This document shows, one piece after another, positions 26,227 to 34,523 of a stretch of 36,784 bases of DNA; position 1 is the stretch's first letter, and each line of letters begins with the position of its first letter. Source of the stretch: Oscillospiraceae bacterium (GTDB taxonomy: Bacteria; Bacillota; Clostridia; Oscillospirales; QAMX01); assembly GCA_015067705.1 (NCBI GenBank), contig SVLW01000019.1, positions 1-36,784 of the forward strand, given 5' to 3'. Made by a program: the position numbers and the translations under genes. The notes below the pieces were generated by a model. The model saw nothing but the letters and a program-made list of their open reading frames with translations. It searched no databases and was not told the DNA's origin.

Positions 26227-27417
26227 TTAACCGATAAACTCACGCATGGTATCGCCCATGATCTTCACGCCGCGCTCGATCTGCTCGAAAGACGGCAGAG
26301 AGAAGTTCAGGCGGATATAGGGGCTGATTTCATTTTCATCAATGGCGAAAGAGGAACCCGGCACGCCCATGACGCCGCGGGTGCCGCAGAGCTTGCAGAA
26401 GGCCACGCCGTCATATCCATCCGGCAGACGGCACCACAGGAAGAGGCCGCCGTCCGGGCGCTCATAGGTGCACTCCTTCGGGAAATACTTCTCGATGGCG
26501 TCGCACATGGCGTCGCGCTTCTCGCGGTACATATCACAGACCTTTGCAATATGTGCGTCGATATCGTACTTGGTCAGCATTTCGTGTGCGATCATCTGAT
26601 ACATCAGATTGGTGTGCACGTCGCTGACCTGCTTGGCAACCGTCAGCTTGGAGATGACGGCAGAATTAGCCAGCACAAAGCCTACGCGGATACCCGGGGA
26701 CAGGATCTTCGAGAAGCTGCCCACATAAATAACGCGGCCCTCGGTGTCCATGCTCTTGATGGTGGGCAGGTTTTCGCCGGAATAGCGCAGCTCAAAATAG
26801 GGGTTATCCTCGAGGATCATCACGTCATACTGACGGGCCAGCTCCAGGATCTTCTCCCGCTTGGCAAGAGACATGACGCGGCCGGTGGGATTCTGGAACG
26901 TCGGGATGACATAGATGAACTTCACATTGTCATTCTCGCGGAGGGCATTCTCCAGTTTTTCAAGATCCATACCGTCCTGCTCCATGGGCACGCCGATCAG
27001 ATTGGCACGATAGGAACGGAAGCAGTTCAGGGAACCAATAAAGCTGGGGGATTCGCAGATGATGCCGTCACCCTCATTGATGAAACACTTGGTGGTAAGC
27101 TCCATACCCTGCTGGGCGCCGGTGACGATGATCACGTCGTCCTCTTCGGTGCCGGTAGCATACTTCTTCTGCATACGCTCCCGCACAGCCTGGCGCAGAG
27201 GCATATAGCCCTCGCTGACGCCGTACTGCAGAGCAGAGGCGGGCATCTCGCGGAAAATGCGCTCGGAGATCTCGCTCATTTCCTTCACCGGGAAAGCCTC
27301 CGGCGCGGGATTGCCGGCGGCGAAGGGAATCACGTTGGGATCCTGGGTCACTTTCAGGATCTCACGAATGGCAGACGGCTTTAATTCGCTGATTCTATTC
27401 GAGAAAGTGTAATTCAC
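26227..27417 (-). CDS. PLP-dependent class I aminotransferase (2-aminoadipate/LysN-type, MocR-like fold)
   Basis: 396 residues if started at GTG 27417 (MNYTFSNRISELKPSAIRE), seven bases from GGGGAGG. The ATG at 27423 lies almost on that site but cannot be excluded. Fold-type I landmarks are AAGNPAPEAFP near 35-45, PTFQNPTGR near 172-180, ILEDNPY with the PLP-contacting Asp204, and Lys237 in GSFSKILSPGIRVG. This subgroup includes 2-aminoadipate, aromatic and branched-chain aminotransferases. The amino-acid substrate cannot be fixed from sequence; an aromatic substrate would fit the trpS neighbour, but that is speculation. Confidence 0.92.
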   Translation of the reverse strand: MNYTFSNRISELKPSAIREILKVTQDPNVIPFAAGNPAPEAFPVKEMSEISERIFREMPASALQYGVSEGYMPLRQAVRERMQKKYATGTEEDDVIIVTGAQQGMELTTKCFINEGDGIICESPSFIGSLNCFRSYRANLIGVPMEQDGMDLEKLENALRENDNVKFIYVIPTFQNPTGRVMSLAKREKILELARQYDVMILEDNPYFELRYSGENLPTIKSMDTEGRVIYVGSFSKILSPGIRVGFVLANSAVISKLTVAKQVSDVHTNLMYQMIAHEMLTKYDIDAHIAKVCDMYREKRDAMCDAIEKYFPKECTYERPDGGLFLWCRLPDGYDGVAFCKLCGTRGVMGVPGSSFAIDENEISPYIRLNFSLPSFEQIERGVKIMGDTMREFIG

Positions 27418-27449
27418 ACTCATTCCTCCCCATTATGCTATAATACGGT

Positions 27450-27478
27450 ATTCTATCACAGAAGTCCCGGAGATTCAA
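27450..27478 (-). promoter_or_regulatory. Promoter of the aminotransferase-trpS operon
   Basis: On the minus strand: -35 TTGAAT (27478-27473), 17-bp spacer, -10 TAGAAT (27455-27450). Confidence 0.72.
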
Positions 27479-27512
27479 CCGGGATTTTGCAAATCATTCG
27501 AGAAAAGAAATA

Positions 27513-27537
27513 CACGCCGCAGTAATTCTGCGGCGTG
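27513..27537 (-). terminator. Terminator after divIVA
   Basis: CACGCCGCAG mirrored as CTGCGGCGTG around a five-base loop, with a T-rich tail (TATTTCTTTT) on the minus strand. Confidence 0.8.
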
Positions 27538-27550
27538 AGAGGATCTTTTC

Positions 27551-28375
27551 TTATTTTTTCTTCTTGCGGCCGACGTCATAATTCTCGCCGAACTGCAGAT
27601 CCTTGAACTCAAAGCGGGGCTTCGGCGTCAGCATGATAACTTCTTCCTCGTCGCCCTGGGCGCGCTTCACGGAGTTGGGAAGCTCTGCATTGGGAGAGAG
27701 ATCGGCCTCGAACACGCGGGTGTTCTGCTCGGCTCTTCTGGGCGTGGGATCCGCGGGAACCGGCGGAATATTGGGCAGCGGCACCGTGTCCGGCAGGACA
27801 GCGGAGGGCGCTGCGGCAGGTGCGGCGGGCTTTTCGGGAGCAGGCGTCATGGCAGGAGCCGGTTCAGCAGCGACAGGCGCCGCAGCAGGCGTCATGGCAG
27901 GGGCGGCCTCTGCCTCTGCGTGGAATTCGCTCTCGCGGAAGGCGCGGAGGGCCGCAGCCTCCTTCTCATACATGGCGAGCATACGCTCCACAAAGGCCTG
28001 TACGCCGGTCTTTGCCTCCTCAAGGCGCATTTCCTCGGCGGCAATGCGTTCCTGATAGGATGCCAGCTTTTCATCTGCCTTGGCCTGGGCCAGCTTTTCG
28101 ATATCGGCGCTCTCGGCCTTGGCCTTTTCAATGATGGAGGACGCCATGCCCTGGGCGCTCAGGAGTGCCTTGCGCATGGATTCATCCACGGTGCGGTATT
28201 CCTCGATCTTGGCCACCAGCACCTTCATCTTGTTTTTCAGAACAATGTTTTCCTTATAAATCTGACCGTAATCTTTTTCCACGGTATCGAGGAAAGCGTC
28301 TACAGCAGCCATGTCATAGCCGCCCATGATTACTTTATCAAATTTCTTCTCTGCAATCTCCTGAGGAGTCAGCAT
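27551..28375 (-). CDS. divIVA: DivIVA-family cell-division/polarity protein
   Basis: 274 residues from the ATG at 28375 (AAGGAGG with seven-base spacing). The N-terminal lipid-binding domain LTPQEIAEKKFDKVIMGGYD (2-21) is followed by a long coiled coil (about 30-150). Then comes a Pro/Ala-rich linker (about 155-215) containing PAMTPA twice, and a basic end (GRKKKK). DivIVA proteins gather at curved membrane near the septum and recruit division or wall-growth proteins. It is the last gene of the sepF-yggT-divIVA cluster, which supports the call. The extended C-terminal half is longer than in the short Bacillus form. Confidence 0.93.
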   Translation of the reverse strand: MLTPQEIAEKKFDKVIMGGYDMAAVDAFLDTVEKDYGQIYKENIVLKNKMKVLVAKIEEYRTVDESMRKALLSAQGMASSIIEKAKAESADIEKLAQAKADEKLASYQERIAAEEMRLEEAKTGVQAFVERMLAMYEKEAAALRAFRESEFHAEAEAAPAMTPAAAPVAAEPAPAMTPAPEKPAAPAAAPSAVLPDTVPLPNIPPVPADPTPRRAEQNTRVFEADLSPNAELPNSVKRAQGDEEEVIMLTPKPRFEFKDLQFGENYDVGRKKKK

Positions 28376-28403
28376 CGAATTCCTCCTTATCTCATTACCG
28401 TGT

Positions 28404-28655
28404 TCAGACAATCAACTGGAGAATCAGTTCCAGCACCAGAAAAGCGGCGATGTAGCTGAAGTCAAACGGAATGTTTCGTAAAAATGATACGCGGTCCAAA
28501 AGCGCTCTGAATGGCATCAGAAGCGGCACGGTGACGGCGTGCATGAAGCGGACAGAGCGGCTTCTGCGGTCCACCGGGAACCACTCAAGCAGCAGATCCA
28601 CGAACAAAAGAATCTGCAGAATACGCAAAAGCGCGGAAAGCAGCGGAATCAGCAT
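28404..28655 (-). CDS. YggT-family membrane protein
   Basis: 83 residues with two hydrophobic helices (about 2-25 and 62-83) around a basic loop with RRSRSVRFMHAVTVPLLMPFRAL, the YggT pattern. The family sits next to sepF and divIVA in many Gram-positive bacteria and is linked to division or membrane function by context; its biochemical role is unknown. The ATG is six bases after the sepF stop with a weak AAGGCG site, so translation is probably coupled. Confidence 0.9.
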   Translation of the reverse strand: MLIPLLSALLRILQILLFVDLLLEWFPVDRRSRSVRFMHAVTVPLLMPFRALLDRVSFLRNIPFDFSYIAAFLVLELILQLIV

Positions 28656-28661
28656 TTCGCC

Positions 28662-29180
28662 TTACAGATACAGGCCGTTATTCTCCAGCTCGTCAATGAG
28701 ATCGCCCTGGATATCCACATTAAACGGCGTGATGATATAAGTACTGTTGGCAACTTTCTTGATCTTGCCTTCGTTGGCATACGCAACACCGGACAGGAAA
28801 TCCAGCAGGCGGCGGGCAATGTCGCGGTTGGTCTGCTCGAGATTGAGCACGACGGTGCGCTTGTCCTTCAGGTGATCGGCCACTTCTGCGGCGTTTTCAT
28901 ACTTTTCGGGCTTTACCAGCACCACGGACAGCTGGGTAACGGTGTGGATATTCACCACACGATTACTGGCGCGGACGGCGTCCTCACGGGTTCTGGACTC
29001 GGCGCGCTCGGCACGTGCAGTACGTTCCGGACGGGGAGACTCCGTCTCCTCTGCGGCAGAATCAAATGCCGGCCACTTTCTCTGCTGAGGTTCCGGATCG
29101 GCGTCCACGAACTCATCATAGTTCTCGTCGTCGTAATCCTCACCGCGAATATATCTTCTGAAGCTATCTACCAGACCCAT
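28662..29180 (-). CDS. sepF: Cell-division protein SepF
   Basis: 172 residues from the ATG at 29180, properly spaced from AAAGG; earlier in-frame ATGs at 29204 and 29189 are on or before that site. The N-terminal amphipathic helix MGLVDSFRRYIRGE anchors it to membrane. An acidic/charged linker (about 20-75) precedes the SepF domain with VTQLSVVLVKPEKYENAAEV, TVVLNLEQTNRDIARRLLDF and KKVANSTYIITPFNV. It binds the FtsZ C-terminus and ties the Z-ring to membrane. Its neighbours yggS, yggT and divIVA match the usual Firmicute order. Confidence 0.97.
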   Translation of the reverse strand: MGLVDSFRRYIRGEDYDDENYDEFVDADPEPQQRKWPAFDSAAEETESPRPERTARAERAESRTREDAVRASNRVVNIHTVTQLSVVLVKPEKYENAAEVADHLKDKRTVVLNLEQTNRDIARRLLDFLSGVAYANEGKIKKVANSTYIITPFNVDIQGDLIDELENNGLYL

Positions 29181-29200
29181 GCTTCCCATCCTTTCAAAAC

Positions 29201-29887
29201 TCAATATTGACGGAGACCAAAAATCCCCGTCCCGATTCTTACCATATTGGAACCCTCTGAGATGGCGGCGCGATAATCCCCGCTCATACCCATAGAGAGA
29301 TACTTCATTACTACATTATCTCTTTTTTCCGCCTGATTGTCAATAAAGAGTTGATACATTTTCGCAAAATATTCACGATTTTCGTCAGGAATTTCCGCGA
29401 TGGGGGCTACAGTCATGAGGCCCATTACCTTTATATGGCAAAAATCCGCCGCGGCATCCAGAAAACCGGTGAGTTCCTCGGGGTTCAGGCCGTGTTTTCC
29501 CGGCTCTCTGCCGATATTCACCTCTGCCAGAACATTCTGACAGACGCCCCGTTCCCCCGCCATGGTATCGATGGCGCGCAAAAGCGGAACGGAATCCACA
29601 GAATGGATCAGGGCGGCGCGGCCCACCACATATTTCAGCTTATTACTCTGCAGATGGCCGAAGAAATGCACTTCCCCGTCGCCAAAGGCGCCGGACAGCA
29701 GCTTATCCCGGAATTCCTGCGCTTTATTCTCCCCGGCGGCATCGATGCCGGCGGCAAAGGCCGCCTGGATCTCCTCCGCGGTGCGGGTCTTTGTGGCGGC
29801 CAGAAGCTTCACTTCCCGGCCGCCGGACAGCGCAGCGATCTCTTCCCGGATCGCCGCCACCCGTTCTTTGATCTCCATGATACTCAT
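29201..29887 (-). CDS. YggS/YlmE/PROSC-family PLP homeostasis protein
   Basis: 228 residues, the standard size. The PLP-binding Lys33 is in LLAATKTRTAEE. Family signatures include GENKAQEF (52-59), HFFGHLQSNK (near 74-83) and SMGMSGDY with the phosphate-binding SEGSNMVRIGTGIFG at the end. The protein carries PLP without known enzyme activity and affects vitamin B6 balance. Its ATG shares one base with the stop codon of the adaptor-like gene upstream (TAATG), and sepF starts about 20 bases downstream. This is the Bacillus ylmE position. Confidence 0.96.
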   Translation of the reverse strand: MSIMEIKERVAAIREEIAALSGGREVKLLAATKTRTAEEIQAAFAAGIDAAGENKAQEFRDKLLSGAFGDGEVHFFGHLQSNKLKYVVGRAALIHSVDSVPLLRAIDTMAGERGVCQNVLAEVNIGREPGKHGLNPEELTGFLDAAADFCHIKVMGLMTVAPIAEIPDENREYFAKMYQLFIDNQAEKRDNVVMKYLSMGMSGDYRAAISEGSNMVRIGTGIFGLRQY

Positions 29888-31179
29888 TACTTTATGACCT
29901 TTCCGTTCGTCAGTCCCTTGCCGTTTACAATGATGAAATCATAGACCAGCAAGGATTTTGTTGTGGTCGGATCGGTTTCCACGATATAATAGTCCTCCGT
30001 CTCGTATAGGACGGTGATTTTCTTGAATTCGGAATACATGCCGGTGATGACGTAGACGCCCAGATCGCCGTCCTTGTCCACACGCACGGCATCCTTGGGC
30101 ACCTTCAGGCCCTCATAGACGCCCAGAACCACACTGGCGCTCTGCTTCCGCAGGTTCACAAGCTCCCGCATATTCTGGTTGGAGGAGAACACCACGGTGA
30201 CTTCGCCGTTTTCCGGGGCGCTGATGGACTCCACCTTCACCCGGACGGTATCGTCGCCCATGGCGTCAAAGCGCAGCTCCACCGTGCCGTTTTTCTTCAG
30301 AAGACCGGCCTCGTCCACCCGCATATTGGAGACGAAGTACCAGGTGTAGTCCGTCACAAGACGTCCCACCTGACGATCCCCTGCCGGATGGCTCTGAAGC
30401 GTCAGCAGATCGAAAGAGGTCGGCGTCAGTTCATCCAGACGGTCATAGTCGAATACCGTCTCATAGCCATCCACATGGCTGGTGAAAAAGCCGGATTCTT
30501 CGGTTTTCAATGCGGTTTCGCTGGAGCCGATCAGTTCCAGCAGACTGTCCCGCTGAGATTCCAGCAGGGAAATGAGATTTTCGATCTCCTCGGGAGAGGT
30601 ATTGGTCAGCTCCCGGGTGATGATATTGGATTTGAGTTCCGAGGCCGAGTCCGCGATCAGCGTAAAGGCCTCTTCATCCGCCAGTTCGGCAGTATCAAAC
30701 AGTCCGTCATAAATATAGCCGGACAGGCTCATGACGCCGGAGGTATCCAGACTGGAGTCCAGCGCCGAGCGCAGGAAGGAAATGCGCTCCTCATAGCGCT
30801 CCGCCGTGGATTTCAGTTCCGCGGCCTGACTGTTTTCATAGACGGAGGCATACTCGCCGAAGCGGGCGACCTTATCGCCCTCCTCCACGGTATACACCAA
30901 AATCCCGTCATAGTCCGCCTCGAGTACCGTCTCCTCCCGGACGAAATAACCCACGATGGAGAATTCGTCATGGACGACGGTGGAGAGCGCCGTGGCCGTG
31001 GTCATGGGGGTATTCACCGCCAGCGCAATCTGCACCGCGAAATACGCCACGATCACCACAAACAGGATACCGAACACCCATTTGATGGGCTTCATCACCA
31101 GTCTGCGGCGTTCCTTCGCCTTCTTCTGCTCCTGATACTGGCGGACGTAGCGATTGACTATTCGATCTCTTCCGGGCAT
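29887..31179 (-). CDS. HlyD-like membrane-anchored adaptor protein, function unknown
   Basis: 430 residues. A basic cytoplasmic N-terminus (1-30) and one anchor ([20 protein letters not shown], about 34-53) precede an extracellular part. There, [26 protein letters not shown] (about 90-115) resembles a biotinyl/lipoyl-like half, a predicted helical hairpin follows (about 118-225), and the C-terminal beta region has [22 protein letters not shown] (about 353-374), a membrane-fusion-protein feature. No transporter or outer channel gene is adjacent. It overlaps hfq by 22 bases and touches yggS, so it is locked in the division/RNA operon. A role as an envelope or division-linked adaptor is inference. 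Confidence 0.82.
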   Translation of the reverse strand: MPGRDRIVNRYVRQYQEQKKAKERRRLVMKPIKWVFGILFVVIVAYFAVQIALAVNTPMTTATALSTVVHDEFSIVGYFVREETVLEADYDGILVYTVEEGDKVARFGEYASVYENSQAAELKSTAERYEERISFLRSALDSSLDTSGVMSLSGYIYDGLFDTAELADEEAFTLIADSASELKSNIITRELTNTSPEEIENLISLLESQRDSLLELIGSSETALKTEESGFFTSHVDGYETVFDYDRLDELTPTSFDLLTLQSHPAGDRQVGRLVTDYTWYFVSNMRVDEAGLLKKNGTVELRFDAMGDDTVRVKVESISAPENGEVTVVFSSNQNMRELVNLRKQSASVVLGVYEGLKVPKDAVRVDKDGDLGVYVITGMYSEFKKITVLYETEDYYIVETDPTTTKSLLVYDFIIVNGKGLTNGKVIK

Positions 31180-31421
31180 ATGTCATCTTTCTCCGCAAAG
31201 CCCAGCTTGATGGGCAGCTCGCGGGAGGGGGAAATCGTGGAGAGCGCGTGCTTATAAATGAGCTGCTGACGGCCGTCGCACTCCAAAAGCACCACAAAGT
31301 TATCAAACCCGCGGATCACACCCCGCAGCTGGAAGCCGTTGACCAGAAAAACCGTCACCGGCACCCGATCGCGTCTTGCCATATTCAAAAATAGATCCTG
31401 TATATTGGTCTGCTTCTGCAT
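31158..31421 (-). CDS. hfq: RNA chaperone Hfq
   Basis: 87 residues. The Sm1 region ([23 protein letters not shown]) and Sm2 motif [10 protein letters not shown] are clear. The [19 protein letters not shown] segment is the Sm core. The C-terminal tail is short. It forms a hexamer binding U-rich sRNAs and A-rich mRNAs. The gene follows miaA, the classic mutL-miaA-hfq order. An AAGGATG site and an extended -10 promoter are upstream, so it can probably be expressed apart from miaA. Confidence 0.97.
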   Translation of the reverse strand: MQKQTNIQDLFLNMARRDRVPVTVFLVNGFQLRGVIRGFDNFVVLLECDGRQQLIYKHALSTISPSRELPIKLGFAEKDDICPEEIE

Positions 31422-31474
31422 GAAGAAATCATCCTTTCCGGTTACTCTCGGCAGGTTCTCTCTGCCATCGTTTT

Positions 31475-31483
31475 ATTATAACA
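31475..31483 (-). promoter_or_regulatory. Extended -10 promoter for hfq
   Basis: TGTTATAAT on the minus strand: a TG dinucleotide one base before TATAAT, about 54 bases from the hfq start. No good -35 at 17 bp, which extended -10 promoters do not need. The leader contains GGCAG/CTGCC. Confidence 0.5.
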
Positions 31484-31538
31484 TAAAACGGACGGCTGTG
31501 CTGCTGTTTTTTCAAGGTTACTGATAATTTCCATATTT

Positions 31539-32459
31539 TTAGTAATTTTGCTCAATGATCCGACATGCGGACGCAAACAGCGCGTCGGCATCTTCCGCAT
31601 TCAGCCAGTGAATGTCCGGGTCTTTCCGGAGCCAGGTGAGCTGGCGCTTGGCATAGCGGCGGCTTTCCCGGGCGATGTCCTCTTTTGCTTCCTCCAGGCT
31701 GCACTGCCCGTCGAAGTATCGGAAGAGTTCCTTATAGCCGATGGCCTGCAGTGCCGTCCGACCGGGCTGCATGGCCCGCACCCGGGCGGCCTCCTCCAAA
31801 AGGCCCTCCTGCAGCATCAATTCCACCCGCAGATCGATGCGGGCATAAAGCGCCGCACGATCCGGCCAGTCCAGGCCGATCTTCACAGAGTCATACCGGG
31901 GCGGACGGGCCGCGGCGCGGCGATCCCGCTCCGTAGCGGTTTCCCCGGTGGTTTCAAAAATTTCGAGGGCGCGGATCACGCGCTTTTCGTCGTTGGGATG
32001 GAGCTTTGCGGCACGCTCCGGATCCACGGTGCGGAGCTTTTCATAGAGCCAGACACAGCCCTTTTCCTCCGCCTCCTGCTGGAGACGCAGACGCACCGCC
32101 GCGGTGTCCGGCTGTTCCTCAAAGCTGCGGGCGCCCAGGAGGGCGTCCACATAGAGTCCCGTGCCGCCCGCCACAATGGGCATCCTGCCCCGGGCCATGA
32201 TCTCCTCCACGCATTCCCCCGCCAATTCCGCATAGCGGGCGGCGGAGAAATCCTCTCCGGGATCCAGAATGTCCAGCATATGATGGGGCACGCCGTCCCG
32301 CTCGGCAAGATCCGGCTTGGCCGTGCCGATATCCATACCGCGATAGATCTGCATGGAATCGGAGGAAATGATCTCACCGCCAAAGCGCTTTGCCAGGCGG
32401 ATGGAGAGTCCCGTCTTGCCGGAGGCAGTGGCGCCCATGATACATACCACTTTTCTCAT
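31539..32459 (-). CDS. miaA: tRNA dimethylallyltransferase
   Basis: 306 residues, full length. Walker A GATASGKT (9-16), SSDSMQIYRGMDIGTAKP (33-50), PHHMLDILDP (58-67) and VAGGTGLYVDALL (95-107) are the MiaA signatures, followed by the ALQAIGYKE and RRYAKRQLTWLRKD motifs. It adds dimethylallyl to A37 of tRNAs reading UNN codons. The ATG overlaps the mutL stop by four bases (ATGA), and hfq lies about 117 bases downstream across an intergenic stretch with its own promoter. Confidence 0.98.
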   Translation of the reverse strand: MRKVVCIMGATASGKTGLSIRLAKRFGGEIISSDSMQIYRGMDIGTAKPDLAERDGVPHHMLDILDPGEDFSAARYAELAGECVEEIMARGRMPIVAGGTGLYVDALLGARSFEEQPDTAAVRLRLQQEAEEKGCVWLYEKLRTVDPERAAKLHPNDEKRVIRALEIFETTGETATERDRRAAARPPRYDSVKIGLDWPDRAALYARIDLRVELMLQEGLLEEAARVRAMQPGRTALQAIGYKELFRYFDGQCSLEEAKEDIARESRRYAKRQLTWLRKDPDIHWLNAEDADALFASACRIIEQNY

Positions 32460-34486
32460 ACGATACGGCGGAATCCTTTCTCAAATTCACGGCGGGAGGT
32501 CACCAGTGCCACGGGTCTGCCATGGGGACAATAGCGCACATCCGGCAGGCGCAGCACCTTTTCCACCAGCACTTCCCATTCCCGGGGATCCGTGTGCCAG
32601 CCCGCCTTGATGGCGGCCTTGCAGGCGATGGAATGAAGAATATTCTCCCGGATGCTGTCCGGCTCGCCGGATTTCAGGCGGCCGCACACATCCGCAATCA
32701 GCTCCGCCGTCTGGTCGGCGGTGATATGCTGGGGGATGGCGTGGACGATGAGGCTGCCGCCGCCAAAGTCCTCCGCCTCAATCCCGGCCTGGGACAGTGC
32801 CTCCCGATGGGACTCCAGGAGCTCCAGATCATCGGAGGACAGGGGCAGCACCACCGGCGTCAGCAGAAGCTGTGACGCGATCTCGGTCTCCCGGGCCTTT
32901 AATTCGTTATATAGGATCCGCTCGTGCGCGGCGTGCTTATCCACATACAGAATCTCGTCGGCAAGCTCCACCACGATATAGCTGTGGAACAGCTCGCCCA
33001 CGATGCGGAAGGGTTCCGTCGGCGTTTCCTCTGCGATTTCCTGCACCAGGGTCTCCGGCGTTTTCTCCGGCAGCACAGGATCCGCGAATGCCGGCGGCTC
33101 TGCCGCAGGAACGGTCGGCGCGACAGCCCCGGACTTTTGGGCGGCCGGCAGGGGCGACGGCTTTTCTTCCTCCCCGGTCTCAAAATCCGCGGCGCTGATG
33201 TCCGGCGTCTTGTGATACATCGGCGCGGGAGAGCGAAGCAGCCAGTCATTTCCCGGAAGTGCGGAGGAAGTCTTATTTATGTCAACCTTTGTCGTTGGTT
33301 TTACAAAGGTTATGTCAATCGAATTACGGTTAACTTCCGCAGATTCTATTGATTTTTTAACGGAAAGCTCGGGTGTTATGTTAACTTTCGATTCCACTGG
33401 TTTTTCGGTTATGTCAACCTTTACTTCCTTGGGCGGAAGTACCACTGCCGCCGCACGAGGTGCGGAAAATACAGGGCGGGAGGCATTCTCCAGAGCGCGC
33501 TTCACCGCCACATACACGGCCTCAAACGCGGCGCGTTCGTCCGCGAACTTGATCTCTGTCTTGGCGGGATGGACATTCACATCCACATACGCGGGGTCAA
33601 TGGCCGCCTGCAGCACACAGCCGGGATATTTGCCCACCATCATGCTGCCGCGATAGGCCTCCTCCAGTGCCGCCGCCATGGTACGGGAGCGGATGAAGCG
33701 GCCGTTTAACATGAAATACTGGGAGTTGCGGGTGGACACTGCCCGCTCGGGTTTCGTCACATAGCCCCAGACCAGGATCCGGGTGCCGCCCAACTGGACA
33801 GACTCATCCTGCCGCACCTCCACCAGAGAACCTGCAAAGTCCTTGCCGCAGACGCCGTAGATGGCGCTGTATAATTTGCCGTCGCCGGGCGTGCGCATGG
33901 CGTCCCGGCCATCCTTCACAAAGCGGAAGGCCACCTCCGGATGAGCCAGCGCCAGCTTGTCCGCCGCGGCAGCACAATAACCCGCCTCCGTCGCGTTTTT
34001 CTTCAAAAACTTCATACGGGCGGGAGTGTTATAGAAAAGCTTTTCCACGCTGATGGTGGTGCCCACGGGGCAGCCGGCATCCTCCACGGACTGGATCTCC
34101 CCGGCCACGATGCGTACGCATGTGCCCACGTCGTCCTCTGCCATGCGGGTGGTGAGTTCCACCCGGGAAACGGCCGCAATGGCGGCCAGCGCCTCTCCGC
34201 GGAAGCCCAGGGTCAGAATGGCGTGAAGGTCGTCCTCCGTGGCGATCTTACTGGTGGCGTGGCGGATGAAGCAGGTCTGGGCGTCCTCCCGGGACATGCC
34301 GCAGCCATTGTCCGTGACGCGGATCAGATCAATGCCGCCGTTGCGGATCTCCACCGTCACCTGCGTGGCGCCGGCGTCCACCGCATTTTCCATGAGTTCC
34401 TTGATCACGGACGCCGGGCGTTCCACCACCTCGCCGGCCGCGATCAGATCCGCCACATGAGGCGGAAGTTTCTTTACGATATTCAT
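32456..34486 (-). CDS. mutL: DNA mismatch repair protein MutL
   Basis: 676 residues from the ATG at 34486 (AGGTGA five bases upstream; a GTG at 34495 overlaps that site). The GHKL ATPase motifs are IAAGEVVERPASVIKELMEN (15-34), VTDNGCG (57-63) and GFRGEAL (94-100). The C-terminal nuclease region has DKHAAHERILYN (516-527) in place of the usual DQHA(X2)E(X4)E, so the last Glu is Asn527, followed by the ACKAAIKAG (about 621-629) and CPHGRP (653-658) metal motifs. The linker (about 330-470) contains an unusual repeat at 356-410. It nicks and coordinates repair of mismatches found by MutS. It is coupled to miaA by a four-base overlap. Confidence 0.97.
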   Translation of the reverse strand: MNIVKKLPPHVADLIAAGEVVERPASVIKELMENAVDAGATQVTVEIRNGGIDLIRVTDNGCGMSREDAQTCFIRHATSKIATEDDLHAILTLGFRGEALAAIAAVSRVELTTRMAEDDVGTCVRIVAGEIQSVEDAGCPVGTTISVEKLFYNTPARMKFLKKNATEAGYCAAAADKLALAHPEVAFRFVKDGRDAMRTPGDGKLYSAIYGVCGKDFAGSLVEVRQDESVQLGGTRILVWGYVTKPERAVSTRNSQYFMLNGRFIRSRTMAAALEEAYRGSMMVGKYPGCVLQAAIDPAYVDVNVHPAKTEIKFADERAAFEAVYVAVKRALENASRPVFSAPRAAAVVLPPKEVKVDITEKPVESKVNITPELSVKKSIESAEVNRNSIDITFVKPTTKVDINKTSSALPGNDWLLRSPAPMYHKTPDISAADFETGEEEKPSPLPAAQKSGAVAPTVPAAEPPAFADPVLPEKTPETLVQEIAEETPTEPFRIVGELFHSYIVVELADEILYVDKHAAHERILYNELKARETEIASQLLLTPVVLPLSSDDLELLESHREALSQAGIEAEDFGGGSLIVHAIPQHITADQTAELIADVCGRLKSGEPDSIRENILHSIACKAAIKAGWHTDPREWEVLVEKVLRLPDVRYCPHGRPVALVTSRREFEKGFRRIV
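33257..33421 (-). repeat. Five 11-codon degenerate tandem repeats in the mutL linker
   Basis: Residues 356-410 of MutL read as five 11-mers: KVDITEKPVES, KVNITPELSVK, KSIESAEVNRN, SIDITFVKPTT and KVDINKTSSAL. On the plus strand the core ATGTYAA recurs at 33279, 33312, 33378 and 33411, spacings of 33, 66 and 33. The segment 33279-33443 is about 39% G+C by hand count, well below the surrounding gene, and uses rare-looking ATA and AAA codons. Confidence 0.8.
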
Positions 34487-34523
34487 ATAGTTCACCTAAG
34501 AAAAAGGGGATATACAGGTCATT

